From contig CM076959.1 in NCBI GenBank assembly GCA_039566865.1, positions 10,833,501 through 10,897,500 of the forward strand: a DNA stretch of 64,000 nucleotides, written 5' to 3'. This document shows positions 20,712-31,010 of this stretch, piece by piece. Every line of letters starts with the position of its first letter. Positions within the stretch are counted from its first letter, which is position 1. Source of the DNA: Aurelia coerulea (Eukaryota > Cnidaria > Scyphozoa > Semaeostomeae > Ulmaridae). Made by a program: the position numbers and the translations under genes. The notes under the pieces are model-generated. The model saw nothing but the letters and a program-made list of their open reading frames with translations, searched no databases and was not told where the DNA came from.

Positions 20712-22649
20712 TTGTCTGTTTATTTACCCGAAGTCATTCATTATTTTCATTATAAAGCAGAAACCTTTTCAGGTGGTGCGCTTAAATATAGACTACCTGC
20801 TTGGCAACAAATAACTTCAGACATGGAAGTTTTGACAACTGTCTCTGGGCTTCAATTAGATTTTATAGATGATATGACTTCTGTCAGTCCTGTTAGTATT
20901 TTTCAAGATTTTTCTCCAAAGGAGGAAGCCTTTGTATCAACTGAAATTGAGAAACTTCTTGATAAGAGTGTTATTAGTCTTAGCAAACATGAGATGAATC
21001 AATTTATCTCTCCTATATTTTTGGTTCCCAAGGATAAGGACTCATTTAGGATGATTCTCAATTTACGTGCATTAAATGAAAATATGCCTTACATTCATTT
21101 TAAGATGGACACATTTTCAAGCGTTGTTAATTTATTGAGACCTGGATGTTTCATGTGCACAGTTGACATTAAAGATGCTTATTATACAGTCCCTATAAAA
21201 CAAGACCATAAAAAATTCTTGAAATTCAAATTCAAAGGTAGTTTATACAATTTTAATTGTCTCCCAAATGGGTTGTCTTCTGGGCCAAGAAAATTTACAA
21301 AATTGCTAAAACCAGCATTGGCATGTCTCCGCAACAGAGGTTTTATCACTGTTGCTTATATTGATGATATTATGATAATTGACGAATCTTATCAGCGATG
21401 CCTTTTGGCACTCATTGAAACAATCAAATTGTTTGACGATTTAGGTTTTGTTATCAATGCCCAAAAATCTTCATTTATTCCATGCAAGTGTTTAAAATAT
21501 CTAGGTTTTTGCATAGATACAGAACAAATGATTGCATATCTCCCTGAGTCTAAGAAGACTAAAATCAAAGATGCTTGTAATAGTTTACTACGGCATGAAT
21601 CTCCAACTATTCGTGAGGTAGCAAGAGTAATTGGTTCTGTTGTCAGCACTTTTCCTGCAGTTAAGTTTGGGCCACTATATTATAGAGCACTAGAAAATGA
21701 TAAAAGTTCAGCTCTAAAATATTCATCTGGAAATTTTGATGCTGTGATGCACTTGTCTTTGGAATCCAAAGAGGAATTATCATGGTGGATAGATAATGTG
21801 GATCAATCTCAAAATGACATTTCTTTTTCTAACCCAGATGTTTCGCTAACAACAGATGCATCAGGTCAGGGTTGGGGTGCAGTATTTAATGAAAGAAAGA
21901 CCCATGGATTTTGGTCCAAGGCAGAAAAAGAGTATTCTATTAACGTATTAGAGCTTAAAGCCATTTTATTTGGTTTGAGATCTCTTATTGATAGGAGAGA
22001 CTGCCATGTCAAGGTTCTTACTGATAATATGACAGCAGTATTTTCAATCAACAAAATGGGCACCTCACATTCATTTTACTGCAACAAAGTGGTTCATGAA
22101 ATTTGGGAATGGGCAATAGGCAAAAACAATTGGATAACTGCATGTCATATTCCAGGAATAGAAAATATAGAGGCCGATGCCGAATCTAGGATTCATCAAT
22201 TTACAACTGAATGGAGATTGAATCCAAAGATGTTTAAATTTATTCAAACTTTTCTTGGGTCTAAACCAAGAATAGATCTATTTGCATCACGCCTTAATTA
22301 CCAATTGAAACCATTTGTTTCTTTATGGCCAGACCCAGAAGCTTTATTTGTTGACTCATTCACTCTAGATTGGGGAAATATGGAATTTTATGCTTTTCCG
22401 CCCTTTTCTATAATACCTAGGGTATTGAACAAGATTTTCACAGATAAAGCTACAGGTCTTTTGGTTGTCCCTGACTGGCCATATAGCTGCTGGTATCCGC
22501 AATTTATGAGAATGCTAGTGTCTGAATCTGTTGTCATTCCTCCCAGCAGACAACTGCTCTTGCTGACAAACGAACCAGATGCACTGCACCCACTTTGGAG
22601 GTCCCTCAGGCTTCGTGCTGGTTTGATCTCTGGCAGGAAACATACTTGA
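20712..22649 (+). CDS. RT/RNase H of DIRS-like element 2
   Basis: This frame encodes a full RT, RNase H and DIRS C-terminal domain. Motifs: TVDIKDAYYTV, the YIDD catalytic box in VAYIDDIMII, RNase H TTDASGQGWGAVF, NVLELKAILFGL, LTDNMTAVFSI and EADAESR, then IDLFASRLNYQ and DWGNMEFYAFPPFSII, ending CWYPQFMRML. All catalytic acids are in place. There is no ATG at the beginning, and the frame is open back to 20592, overlapping gag in the -1 frame. It therefore probably starts by ribosomal frameshifting. The end overlaps the YR gene by 55 bases in another frame. Unlike element 1 it has no break. Confidence 0.9.
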   Translation: MSVYLPEVIHYFHYKAETFSGGALKYRLPAWQQITSDMEVLTTVSGLQLDFIDDMTSVSPVSIFQDFSPKEEAFVSTEIEKLLDKSVISLSKHEMNQFISPIFLVPKDKDSFRMILNLRALNENMPYIHFKMDTFSSVVNLLRPGCFMCTVDIKDAYYTVPIKQDHKKFLKFKFKGSLYNFNCLPNGLSSGPRKFTKLLKPALACLRNRGFITVAYIDDIMIIDESYQRCLLALIETIKLFDDLGFVINAQKSSFIPCKCLKYLGFCIDTEQMIAYLPESKKTKIKDACNSLLRHESPTIREVARVIGSVVSTFPAVKFGPLYYRALENDKSSALKYSSGNFDAVMHLSLESKEELSWWIDNVDQSQNDISFSNPDVSLTTDASGQGWGAVFNERKTHGFWSKAEKEYSINVLELKAILFGLRSLIDRRDCHVKVLTDNMTAVFSINKMGTSHSFYCNKVVHEIWEWAIGKNNWITACHIPGIENIEADAESRIHQFTTEWRLNPKMFKFIQTFLGSKPRIDLFASRLNYQLKPFVSLWPDPEALFVDSFTLDWGNMEFYAFPPFSIIPRVLNKIFTDKATGLLVVPDWPYSCWYPQFMRMLVSESVVIPPSRQLLLLTNEPDALHPLWRSLRLRAGLISGRKHT

Positions 22650-23593
22650 AAGGTTTGTCTGGAGATGCTATCTCTATCATTAAGGAGTCTTGGAATCCTG
22701 CTACATTTAGGCAATATTCTACTTATATTAGACAATGGCTCACTTATTGTAAAGAGGAGAATATTTCTCCAGTAGAATGGTCCATAGGAGATGGAATCAA
22801 TTTTCTCACAAAGCTTTTCACTGAAAAGAGTCTTGGCTACTCTGCCATGAACACAGCAAGATCTGCATTGTCAGTCATTATGCATAATCCTGATGGATCA
22901 ACTTTTGGCAATAATCATCTTGTTAAGAAGCTGTTGAGAGGGATGTTCAAGCTTAGACCAGCACTCCCTAAATATACATGTACTTTTGATGTTCAGATTG
23001 TACTACAATATTTAAGTAGCCTAGGAGATTCTTTCAGCATTCCTTTCAAATTTTTGTCTTACAGACTAGCAACATTGTTTTGTTTGCTCTCAGGTCAACA
23101 TGATCAGACTCTTTCAGCAATTGATGTTCGCTTTATTTCTATAACTGACGAGAGAGTTATTTGTTACATTAGCCAGATACTAAAGACCACTAGGCCAACT
23201 TTTCACCAATCTCCAATAGACTTTCGATCATATCCATTATGTGACAGTCTGTGTCCTGTTAAGAACACACAGGCATACCTTTCCCGTTCATTTAGGCTCC
23301 GTGGTCCATTTGTTAAGTTATTTATCAGTCACAAGGAGCCACACCACCCAGTAGTAGTATCCACAATATCTCGGTGGGTAAAGGAAACATTAAAATTGGC
23401 TGGTATAAATACTGAAATTTTTACTTCACATTCCACAAGGTCTGCTGCAGTATCAAAGGCAAAGAGCTTGGGTTTATCTATGTCAGAGATCAACAGAGCT
23501 GCTGGTTGGTCGAATTCAAGGACTTTTGGACTTCATTATAATAAGCCTATTGTAGAGGCCAACTTGAGTAAAACAATACTGTCAGATGAATAG
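22595..23593 (+). CDS. Tyrosine recombinase of DIRS-like element 2
   Basis: The 332-residue frame is a phage-integrase-type recombinase like that of element 1. The N-terminal core-binding part runs from WNPATFRQYSTYIRQWLTYC. The catalytic part has HSTR (about 283-286) and the Tyr in RTFGLHYNKPI. The first catalytic Arg, found as LTGQR in element 1, is His here (LSGQHDQT, about residue 169); CGT to CAT fits methyl-CpG decay. The ATG at 22595 lies inside the end of the RT gene, a compact overlap typical of DIRS elements. I infer a recombinase unable to cut DNA normally. Confidence 0.88.
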   Translation: MEVPQASCWFDLWQETYLKGLSGDAISIIKESWNPATFRQYSTYIRQWLTYCKEENISPVEWSIGDGINFLTKLFTEKSLGYSAMNTARSALSVIMHNPDGSTFGNNHLVKKLLRGMFKLRPALPKYTCTFDVQIVLQYLSSLGDSFSIPFKFLSYRLATLFCLLSGQHDQTLSAIDVRFISITDERVICYISQILKTTRPTFHQSPIDFRSYPLCDSLCPVKNTQAYLSRSFRLRGPFVKLFISHKEPHHPVVVSTISRWVKETLKLAGINTEIFTSHSTRSAAVSKAKSLGLSMSEINRAAGWSNSRTFGLHYNKPIVEANLSKTILSDE

Positions 23594-23675
23594 ATTGAGT
23601 TTTGATTGAAGAATCTTTGATTTATTGCTAAACCTGTATTATCCCTCGACATATTCTGCCAGTCTTCTTTGAACT

Positions 23676-24020
23676 CTCATATAAATACCAGACAGAGGTC
23701 TGGGTTCTAGTATGGAAAATAATTATAAAATTAAACAAACACTTACGTGTGCAGTTTGATTGGGATTATTTTCCATACCTAGAACCAGAGCGATGTGGGA
23801 TTTATGTGCCCACCCTCCCAAACAACGTATTTGACCCCCTTTTCTTGTAGGAAACCTCATTTTACTTAGTTTTTAGGACTGGCAGCTGCTCCTGGTATGT
23901 CTTTTAATCAGGCCGAGGGTCGCCGCGTCGCTCACATAAATCCCACATCGCTCTGGTTCTAGGTATGGAAAATAATCCCAATCAAACTGCACACGTAAGT
24001 GTTTGTTTAATTTTATAATT
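23676..24020. repeat. Internal complementary region and 3' hairpin, element 2
   Basis: It contains the two complements of the 5' repeat and the 88 bp arms 23721-23808 and 23933-24020 around a 124 bp loop. Such a region is thought to help make the circular DNA intermediate. Transcription through it should give a very stable stem. Confidence 0.85.
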
Positions 24021-25489
24021 TTTTTGCAGAAAATCGAACGAAGGACCTAGTTTTTTTGTGGAAAAACGCTTTGCGATCGAAAAAGTGAGATTTCATGTAC
24101 ACATTTCGATTGCCATAAAGTAGCTATGTAAGGAAAATGAATTAATTCAATTGTTTACGATTTTTCCGACAAGAATGGAAAACTGACGAATTTTCCGACA
24201 ACATTTTCACATGGCCCCCCTGGCCCCCCCGCCCCGGCCACGACGCCACTGAGATCAAGGCAAATGTTCTCTGAAATTCTGGAGGTGCTGCAAAATTTGA
24301 TACATCCCTTGCAGAGGGTTTGGCAGTTTCAATATGACTTCGTTGAACCAAACATACAGTTCAGATCCTTACTGGTTGCTGAAGCACGCGGAAATTTCCA
24401 ATTTCACGGTGCTCAACCAATCAAATCGCCTCTTTCTAACCACGTGATATCAAATCAGTCGTTGGAAGGGAATTCTTGAGTACCCTCACGAAAATTGAAA
24501 TGGCTTCTAAGTTACAATAATTACATGGAATTTTTCTTGAAAAATCGGTAGAAGGGATGCCCCTCTGCAGTTTTTAGTGTGCGTAGACAAATATCTCATT
24601 TGGAGCCGATTTCGTATTCATTTTTCGGTCAACGAATATTGACATTCGTTAAATCATTGATAAAATTCGCTACAAATAAGATATAAGGATAAAGGATAAA
24701 ATGTGGCTAAAAGATAATTAGTAAAAGTAAGGGAGGCTGGGGGACATAGCAAATGTCGTTTAAAAACGCGGCAAATAAAACCTTGAGGGGGGTAGAATCC
24801 ACCCCCCCCCCCCCATGTGGCTTAGGGTTAAAGTGAGTATAACTATGATCTTGCAAAGAAAAGGAACTGATTCCTTATTGACTTCTTTTTTACGAGATTT
24901 TCAAGCTGCATTGAGAGCTTCAAATTTCAGCAAAAAAGATACTTCATATATTCTCAAATTCTAAAATTATTGGAAGAAACTTCAATGTTAAGTTTGACGC
25001 CAGGATTCTCAAACAAAGAGAATTCTTTGAGGACTAGAAGCGCATGAAAGAAATCGATAAACAGTATTGAATTGAAATAATCTAGTATCTTTCAATTGTT
25101 CCTACTTTCTCTTACCTGCACGTACCAAGTAAGGTCAAATGATCAAAGAAAATCAGGGTTTCTCCGATTGAGCTTGCTTTCAACACCAACAGCAAAGTCT
25201 TTGATAAATCAGATAGCTGGCTTGATTCTTCACAACTTTACATCGTAAAAATACTCTCCTCCAGGCGTTTAATAAAGAACATTGACTGTTATTTGAGACA
25301 CTTGATAGATCAAAATTTCGTTGTTTCGTTGTTTTGTAGGATGTTTCGTTTCGTAAGTCGCACCAGTAGGACGCACATGCGAGTAAGCAAAGAGAAAGAA
25401 TTTCTACAGCTCAATGATTTCATTCCTCAAGCACTAACTTAATGTTAATGTTGATCTTAGCACCTGTTTCTACAGCATAGTCTCTTCGT
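24021..25489. other. Intergenic with TTAA repeat end
   Basis: No gene was seen. A right-end-like sequence GGCTTAGGG followed by TTAA (24828-24831), preceded by a C-run, resembles the TTAA elements at 12775 and 45407, but no left end was found. C-rich runs occur at 24215-24240. Confidence 0.45.
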
Positions 25490-26059
25490 AATAATGATAA
25501 TAATACCCAAAATTATCCGAAATTACCCGATTCAGATGATGGGAGTTTGTCGGTTAAGGGCTGTTATAAATGCAATGGCAGGAAGAGTTGTCAAATTTGT
25601 GCTTTTATCGAAGAGGGGGATCGTTTTAAAAATTCTGATGAAAACAGATCTTTTACCATTTTGTCGGGGAGGTACAACTGCAATTCAGAAAATGTCGTAT
25701 ATTTGTTGCAGTGTGAATGCTGCCACAAAAAATATGTGGGCAGCACTAAAACCAAATTCAGGCAACGATTTAATGTTTACAAATTCGCACTTCAGGTCAT
25801 ACGCTCGCAAACATAATGAAGGCACGCTTGACAGGAGGAAAATGATTCCGCAGGCGAATTTTTTTAGCCATTTCTTCAAAACAGATCACCGCGGGAGATT
25901 TGATGTCAGTATAAAAATTATTGATGGGGCAGAAAACGTTTTTTCGTTGCGCCGAAAGGAAATATTTTGGCAATATCGGTTGGGGACTTTTTGCCAATGG
26001 GCCTGAATGAAAGGGCTGCAGATGTGGAGCTGGACATGTTTGCGTGCGGGGTGGCCTGA
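25490..26059 (+). pseudogene. Penelope-like GIY-YIG endonuclease, frameshifted
   Basis: Three successive frames encode one domain: CYKCNGRKSCQICAFI and YNCNSENVVYLLQCECC followed by KKYVGSTKTKFRQRFN (25547 frame), then FRSYARKHNEGTLDRRKM, NFFSHFFKTDHRGRFD, IIDGAENVFSLRRKEIFWQY (25494 frame), then GLNERAADVELDMF (third frame, stop at 26057). This is the cysteine linker plus GIY-YIG nuclease of a Penelope-like element, whose conserved end is 'E..W...L.T..P.GLN'. At least two indels inactivate it. The RT is not in the window. A hammerhead-like motif lies 520 bases downstream. Confidence 0.72.
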
Positions 26060-26577
26060 AATCTGCAGTTGCATTCATATCCAGAAGATTTGGTGGGTGT
26101 GGCTTTGCGGCCTTCTCTTATTACTTCGTGTGCTTTTACACGTGGCAGTAGGGTGGAATCCCCTATCATGCTATTCCTGACTCAGCAGTTAGCGAGTCGT
26201 GGAAGGGTCATGGGGGAGGGCCGCGGGGTTTTCCGACTGAATCTTGTTGTTTGCCTTCTCAGTGCTTCCAGCCTCCTTGGAGACTGTAATGGGGGTCTTT
26301 TCGAGGGGCGGGTGATTCTGGGTCTCTTGGGGGTTGGGTCAGTGATTGGTCTGATCCACTGGGGTGAAGTTTAGCTAACGATTTAAGCTATAATAATGCT
26401 TCAAACTTGTTTACTCCAAAATAGTTCAAAATTTAGCATCATTTTTATCCCCATTTGGGTCTTATTTCAATGGTAGTCACGCTTACTAAGGATGGATTTT
26501 AAAGTTTTTGGCTTTCAAGTTTAATCTAGGTTGTTTACCGTAGGGTATAAAATGCTCGGTTGCTTTGTAAAGTTTAG

Positions 26578-26608
26578 CTGAAGAAGATTTTTAAATCGAA
26601 ACGTACGA
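26578..26608 (+). ncRNA. Hammerhead-like motif downstream of PLE
   Basis: CTGAAGA, then a self-complementary GATTTTTAAATC stem, then GAAACGTACG. Both conserved boxes of the hammerhead core (CUGANGA and GAAA) are intact, with one extra base between the first box and stem II. PLE terminal repeats are known to carry such ribozymes. Confidence 0.5.
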
Positions 26609-27095
26609 AATTGTTGACAGTGTTGTTTTTATACTTTTATTTTCTGTTATAATAAGATGGTGGTTTAGTTCATATATGATAATAATAATAATAATGGAAA
26701 TTTCTTTCATTTTAAAATCAAAATCTAATATATTTATATTAGTCTAAAAATACCTCTTAGTAAAAGATATAGTAAATTTACAATTCACAAATTAAGTATA
26801 AAAGAGCCAGCCATTCTTCTCTCTTTGTCAAGGCAAAGATGTGACTGCTGGCACTCATGATTTTAATTTAGATACTAGAATCCTTCAGAGTTCGAGGTGA
26901 GCTGGGGCATCCCATAGCTTGTTTTGCATACAAAATTTGTAATATGTTTGTTTATATTAAATATAAGAATTTACAACAAAAATTACCTAAACGCTACCTA
27001 CAATCTACTATACCACACTACAAGAACGGGGGCCAGGAGGAGCAAAATATCATGTCAACCCGCTGGAATTTATATGAACTAAAATACAACTAATA
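26609..27095. other. PLE 3' region and spacer
   Basis: It includes a short (ATA)n run at about 26678-26697 that may close the PLE, then AT-rich sequence with a TACCACACTACAAGAACGGG block resembling LINE 3' UTR pieces near 39.1 and 58.2 kb. No gene was seen. Confidence 0.4.
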
Positions 27096-27596
27096 CCGGG
27101 TGTCCCAAAAAAAACGCAACAGATTCAAAAAATTCTGACGGAATCTGTTTCAAATTAATAATCAAATGATTATTTTCATCTAAATCTGCAATGATTAGAT
27201 TAAATATTAACATATTTTTCAGAATTTTTGGTGACTTGATTGAAGAGTTAACAATCAACAAACTTCAAATTTGCTGCTAGGGCAAAACCAGAGCTATCAG
27301 CATTAGTGCAAAGTATACTGTAAAGTTAAAAGAATGGCAATATCTGAAACTTTACATGGTCACAAGCACACAACTTCATTAAGAAACTGCAACAAAGGGA
27401 TCTCTTACAGATTCAGGAGTTATCCATTCTTGAGGGAGCTTTCAGTGCTCATTGATAATTGAAAGTATAAATCTAATAATGGCCTAGTCATTTAGAAAAA
27501 GCAAGAAACCATCATTTACACTTGAGAAGCATGGCAGTGTTTTGACGGAAATCTTTGTGACAGTGTCTGTTCAATGTTCAATTAAATCATGTGTTT

Positions 27597-29034
27597 CATT
27601 TCATTCATTCATTCATTTCATTCATTTTCATTTTAAATTATTTATACAGGGTAAAAACATTCAGTTCATACGGAAAAAAAACTGCTTTACAATGTGCCCT
27701 GTTAAAACAGAAAAGAAAACAAAAAGAAAAAGAAAAAATTAATTACTCAATAAACTCCAAATTCTACTTAATACATTGTCAGATAAATTCCCTAAAAAAA
27801 CCTAATTTTAATTATTCCTATCCAAACGAAAAAAGGAAATTAAATTGCAACAGAAAGGAAAACCGATTGACTATGTTCTTGATGGAAGGAAGTACGTAAA
27901 GTTTGTTTTATAATCCTTCCTTTAGTTTTAATTTGAAGTTTGATAGCGAGGGAGACAGTTTGATTTGGTGATCTAGACTATTCCAAACGGTAGCCCCTCG
28001 ATATGCAAATGACTTTTGTCCATTGTTTGTTCTAAACAAAGGAAGTTTCAAGTCAGTTTCGGTGTTTCTTAGCGTCCTCATTGCCTGTTCACGCTGTCTT
28101 TGAAACATTTGGGCCATATAGTCTGGGCAAAGTTGGTTAATAGATTTGAAAACAGTAGTTGCCGTTTCAAACCTGATCAGCTCTTTAACTGTTAACCAGC
28201 CCAGACCTTTAATAAGGGGCAAGGAGTGTGCATCATAAGCACTATTTGTCACAATACGGGCAGCGCGATTTTGGAGAATTTGCAATCTTTTTAAGTCTGC
28301 CTCAGTGCAACATCCCCATACCGTGCAACAGTATCGTAGATAGGGTTCGACTATACTTCTGTACATGGTTTTTACCGTACTGAGTGGGACGTACCTCTTT
28401 GCATATCTCAGCATCCCTATCCCTCGCGAAATCTTCGCAGCAATAATGTTGATATGTTCCTTCCAACCTAATGTTTTGTCAATTTGTATTCCAAGATACT
28501 TAGCTTCGTTTATCATCGGGACAACTTCGTCGTCAATAACAAACTTAGGGCTAATGACATCACTGTTAGAAATGTTCTGGAGTTTTGCCCTGCTACCGAT
28601 AAGCATAGCTTGAGTTTTCGTAACATTTAGAGACAACTTATTGCCTTCTAACCATAATTTGAGATTGGACAAATCATCATTGATTGCTGAATTGATTTCA
28701 TCAACTGATTTAGAGGAATAAGAGATGCTGGTATCATCTGCATACATAGTAACCTTGGCATTATCAAGTGCAAGTGGTAGGTCATTAATATACATTAAAA
28801 AGAGGAGTGGTCCCAAGCAAGACCCTTGGGGAACTCCATATCGAATACTTTCAATGTTCGATATGTGCCCATTCACCTTACAGCACTGTTGTCTCCCACT
28901 AAGATAGGATCTGAACCACTCAAGCTCAATACCCCTTATGCCATAAAGTGACAACTTTTCTAATAGGATACTATGGTCTACTGTGTCGAAAGCCTTTTTA
29001 AGGTCGATGAAAACGACCGCATTGACATTGCCTC
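27597..29034 (-). mobile_element. 5'-truncated LINE inside family A MITE
   Basis: Its 3' tail on the left is an ATTC/ATTTC microsatellite (27597-27630). A possible target duplication TGTTT is at 27592-27596 and 29035-29039. The 5' end lacks endonuclease and N-terminal RT, as is common for LINE insertions. Confidence 0.75.
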
Positions 29035-29065
29035 TGTTTGCGTGTTTGTCAGCAATTCTTTGCAA
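27908..29065 (-). CDS. LINE reverse transcriptase, 5'-truncated
   Basis: A 385-residue open frame from FIDLKKAFDTVDHSIL through GVPQGSCLGPLLF and the catalytic box VTMYADDTSISY, thumb region KYLGIQIDKTLGWKEH, LQNRAARIVTNS, to the C-terminal YRGATVWNSLDHQIKLS. The RT palm is complete from this point on, but the fingers part and the endonuclease are absent. The first ten codons or so (MQRIADKHAN) come from the host MITE, not the LINE, as comparison with 985-1020 shows. No internal stop, so the insertion looks young. CR1/L2/Jockey-like group by overall pattern. Confidence 0.85.
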   Translation of the reverse strand: MQRIADKHANRGNVNAVVFIDLKKAFDTVDHSILLEKLSLYGIRGIELEWFRSYLSGRQQCCKVNGHISNIESIRYGVPQGSCLGPLLFLMYINDLPLALDNAKVTMYADDTSISYSSKSVDEINSAINDDLSNLKLWLEGNKLSLNVTKTQAMLIGSRAKLQNISNSDVISPKFVIDDEVVPMINEAKYLGIQIDKTLGWKEHINIIAAKISRGIGMLRYAKRYVPLSTVKTMYRSIVEPYLRYCCTVWGCCTEADLKRLQILQNRAARIVTNSAYDAHSLPLIKGLGWLTVKELIRFETATTVFKSINQLCPDYMAQMFQRQREQAMRTLRNTETDLKLPLFRTNNGQKSFAYRGATVWNSLDHQIKLSPSLSNFKLKLKEGL

Positions 29066-29544
29066 TTGCAGGGATTGCCATGTTTTACAATTTGAAATGA
29101 TGATTCATCATCGTTAATGCAGCAGCTCTGGTTTTGACCTCGGGGCAATTTTGAAGTTCGCTTATTTTTAACTCTACAACCAAGTCACCAAAAATACTGA
29201 AAAATATATCAAAATTTAATCTAATTATTGCAGATTTGAAGAAAAATAATTGTTGGATAATGAGTATGAAACAGTTTGCAGTATAATTTTTCAAATCCGT
29301 TGCGTTTTTTTGGGACACCCGGTACATACCACGCTACAACTAATACGGATAGAAATGCCAATTATAAAAACATTTAACAAATAGGACAATTTGGTGGAAA
29401 GCGCAGTTTACGACGACGACAATCATTGTAGTATTTGTCTTCATTTTGTAATATTAGACATTCCAAGTTAAATTAAATTTGACAAATCCATGTGACATAA
29501 AGTTTTAATTAATCAATTGACGTAAACATGTTTATTTATTTGAA

Positions 29545-29573
29545 CGTTTCGAACCAACTAGGTTCATCATCAG
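29545..29573 (-). ncRNA. Hammerhead-like motif, PLE 3' end
   Basis: The minus strand reads CTGATGA, T, then GAACC-TAGTT-GGTTC, then GAAACGTTC. Both core boxes are perfect and stem II has five pairs; a single extra U precedes the stem. It belongs to the PLE whose nuclease lies at 31011. Confidence 0.55.
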
Positions 29574-29830
29574 CGAATCTGAATACTCATGAGTGGCAAT
29601 TTATACTGAGAAACAAACAAACTAAACATAAGATCCTTTTGGATGATTACAAAGTCTGTCCTGAGCTAAGCAAGCATAAGAATATGTGATTATTGATTTC
29701 TTCATAACCCTAAATGATCGTTGATATTGTCTTTAGTTACAGTCAGAGAGATGAGTGTTGATGCTAAAGTCGCTTTCAATAGAAAAAACTTAGATGTCAT
29801 GTGAGATTTACGATAACGCAAAATTACTTA

Positions 29831-30240
29831 CTCTCAAGTACCGAATAAACGGGGGGGGGGGGGGGGTGAGAATAATCGGGGGGTTGGAAAATGGTTGAAT
29901 ATAATAATAATCAGGGGGTTGGAACAATCGGGGGGGGGGGTTGGAAAAATTGAGAATAGTCGTTTTTCGTTTTCATAGTAAAACACGTATCTAACATGGG
30001 ATGGGTACGACGTATGTAAAACACATAAGTAACACGGGTCAGACAAACAAAGGAGAATAAAATTAATAAATAAAGTGAGTACATTTGCTTAGCAGGAATT
30101 ATTAACAAAATTATGTTCACTATTATTTCTATTTTTCAAGAATTGATAAAAGGGGGGTTGGAATAAAAATGGGGGGGGGGGTTGGAAAATTTTTCAAAAA
30201 TTAATAAGTGGGGGGAGGACGATTATTCGGTACTTGAGAG
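29831..30240. mobile_element. G-run-rich MITE
   Basis: Perfect 18 bp inverted ends CTCTCAAGTACCGAATAA are flanked by TA (29829-29830 and 30241-30242). The plus strand carries at least six G-runs of 5 to 13 bases, many in the unit GGGGGTTGGAA. It is inserted in the 3' region of a PLE. Confidence 0.7.
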
Positions 30241-30242
30241 TA

Positions 30243-31010
30243 TGCAGAAACCTACAGAACCAGAACGCTTCAATTGTTGCTATTCGCGGGCATCTAATTT
30301 GAGACAAGCAGTCACGAAGACAACCTCTGTGCAGAATGATATGCATGAAGATGGTTTAGTTCAGTGTGATCTCGTGCCTTCCCCCTGTCGATGGCGCCAT
30401 TGTTTGCTGGGATTCTGCAACTTCCTGTAGCTGTGTAGGAGGGGGATCCTTCTACCTTCGGTGATGCTGCGAATGCTAGCCTCTGTGCAGGCCGCCGGTT
30501 ACATCATCCTCTAAAGTTGACTTATTTGCATAATGAGTACTATCAATAAGTGGCTAATGAATCATTCGTTCTAGAAAGCGATTGTTTTGACATAATTAAG
30601 CTGCTAATGAAGTCAAGAACGTGCCAATTCTGGGTAAATTTGTTGTTGTGCCAGGGTAAACATCATGGTGATTTATCCATCTTCCGGTGTCAAATCGTCT
30701 AACATGAAATAAGCCGACGTCAAATGTTGCTATAGGATTGCGGGAGACTTTTGTCTTGTGTGCGCTTTCTGTGCGCTTTCTTTATTTCAGTGCCAATTAG
30801 CAGAGGGGAGAATAATTAATCAATTGCTTTAACGAGCGTGACTACCTTTCTTTCTGTCTTTCTGACTTCCTGACTTTCTGACTGACATCGGAGCCCCCTC
30901 TTAGATTACAAAGGACTTTGTAATCAACGATGTAAACAAGCATGAGTTACATTTCCTACGCACAGGGGACCCGAGGCCTAAGCCCCGAGTGGATAAGTTG
31001 GGCAACAAAA
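30243..31010. other. Putative PLE 3' untranslated region
   Basis: This lies between the PLE nuclease stop and the MITE on the minus strand. Only a CTTTCTGACTTCCTGACTT-type micro-repeat at about 30848-30885 stands out. No gene was seen. Confidence 0.4.

Larger units (their letters stand above)
19175..24020 (+). mobile_element. DIRS-like YR retroelement 2
   Basis: A 4.85 kb element, gag, RT/RNase H, YR on the plus strand. The 5' repeat 19177-19244 is complemented in two pieces: 23676-23723 (48 bp, to 19177-19224) and 23911-23934 (24 bp, to 19221-19244). Hairpin arms of 88 bp (23721-23808 and 23933-24020) end the element. All three frames are open. It is clearly a different element from number 1 (proteins only moderately alike) but with the same architecture. 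Predicted loss of one recombinase catalytic residue suggests it cannot integrate alone. Confidence 0.9.
27096..29322. mobile_element. Long-TIR MITE, family A, copy 2, split by LINE
   Basis: The termini (CCGGGTGTCCC and its inverse) are flanked by TA at 27094-27095 and 29323-29324. The AAAACCAGAG box lies 188 bp from the left end (27284-27293) and its complement 187 bp from the right end (29126-29135), exactly as in copy 1. About 1.44 kb of LINE is inserted in the middle, and the MITE sequence on both sides aligns to 504-1266 without a gap. Confidence 0.85.
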
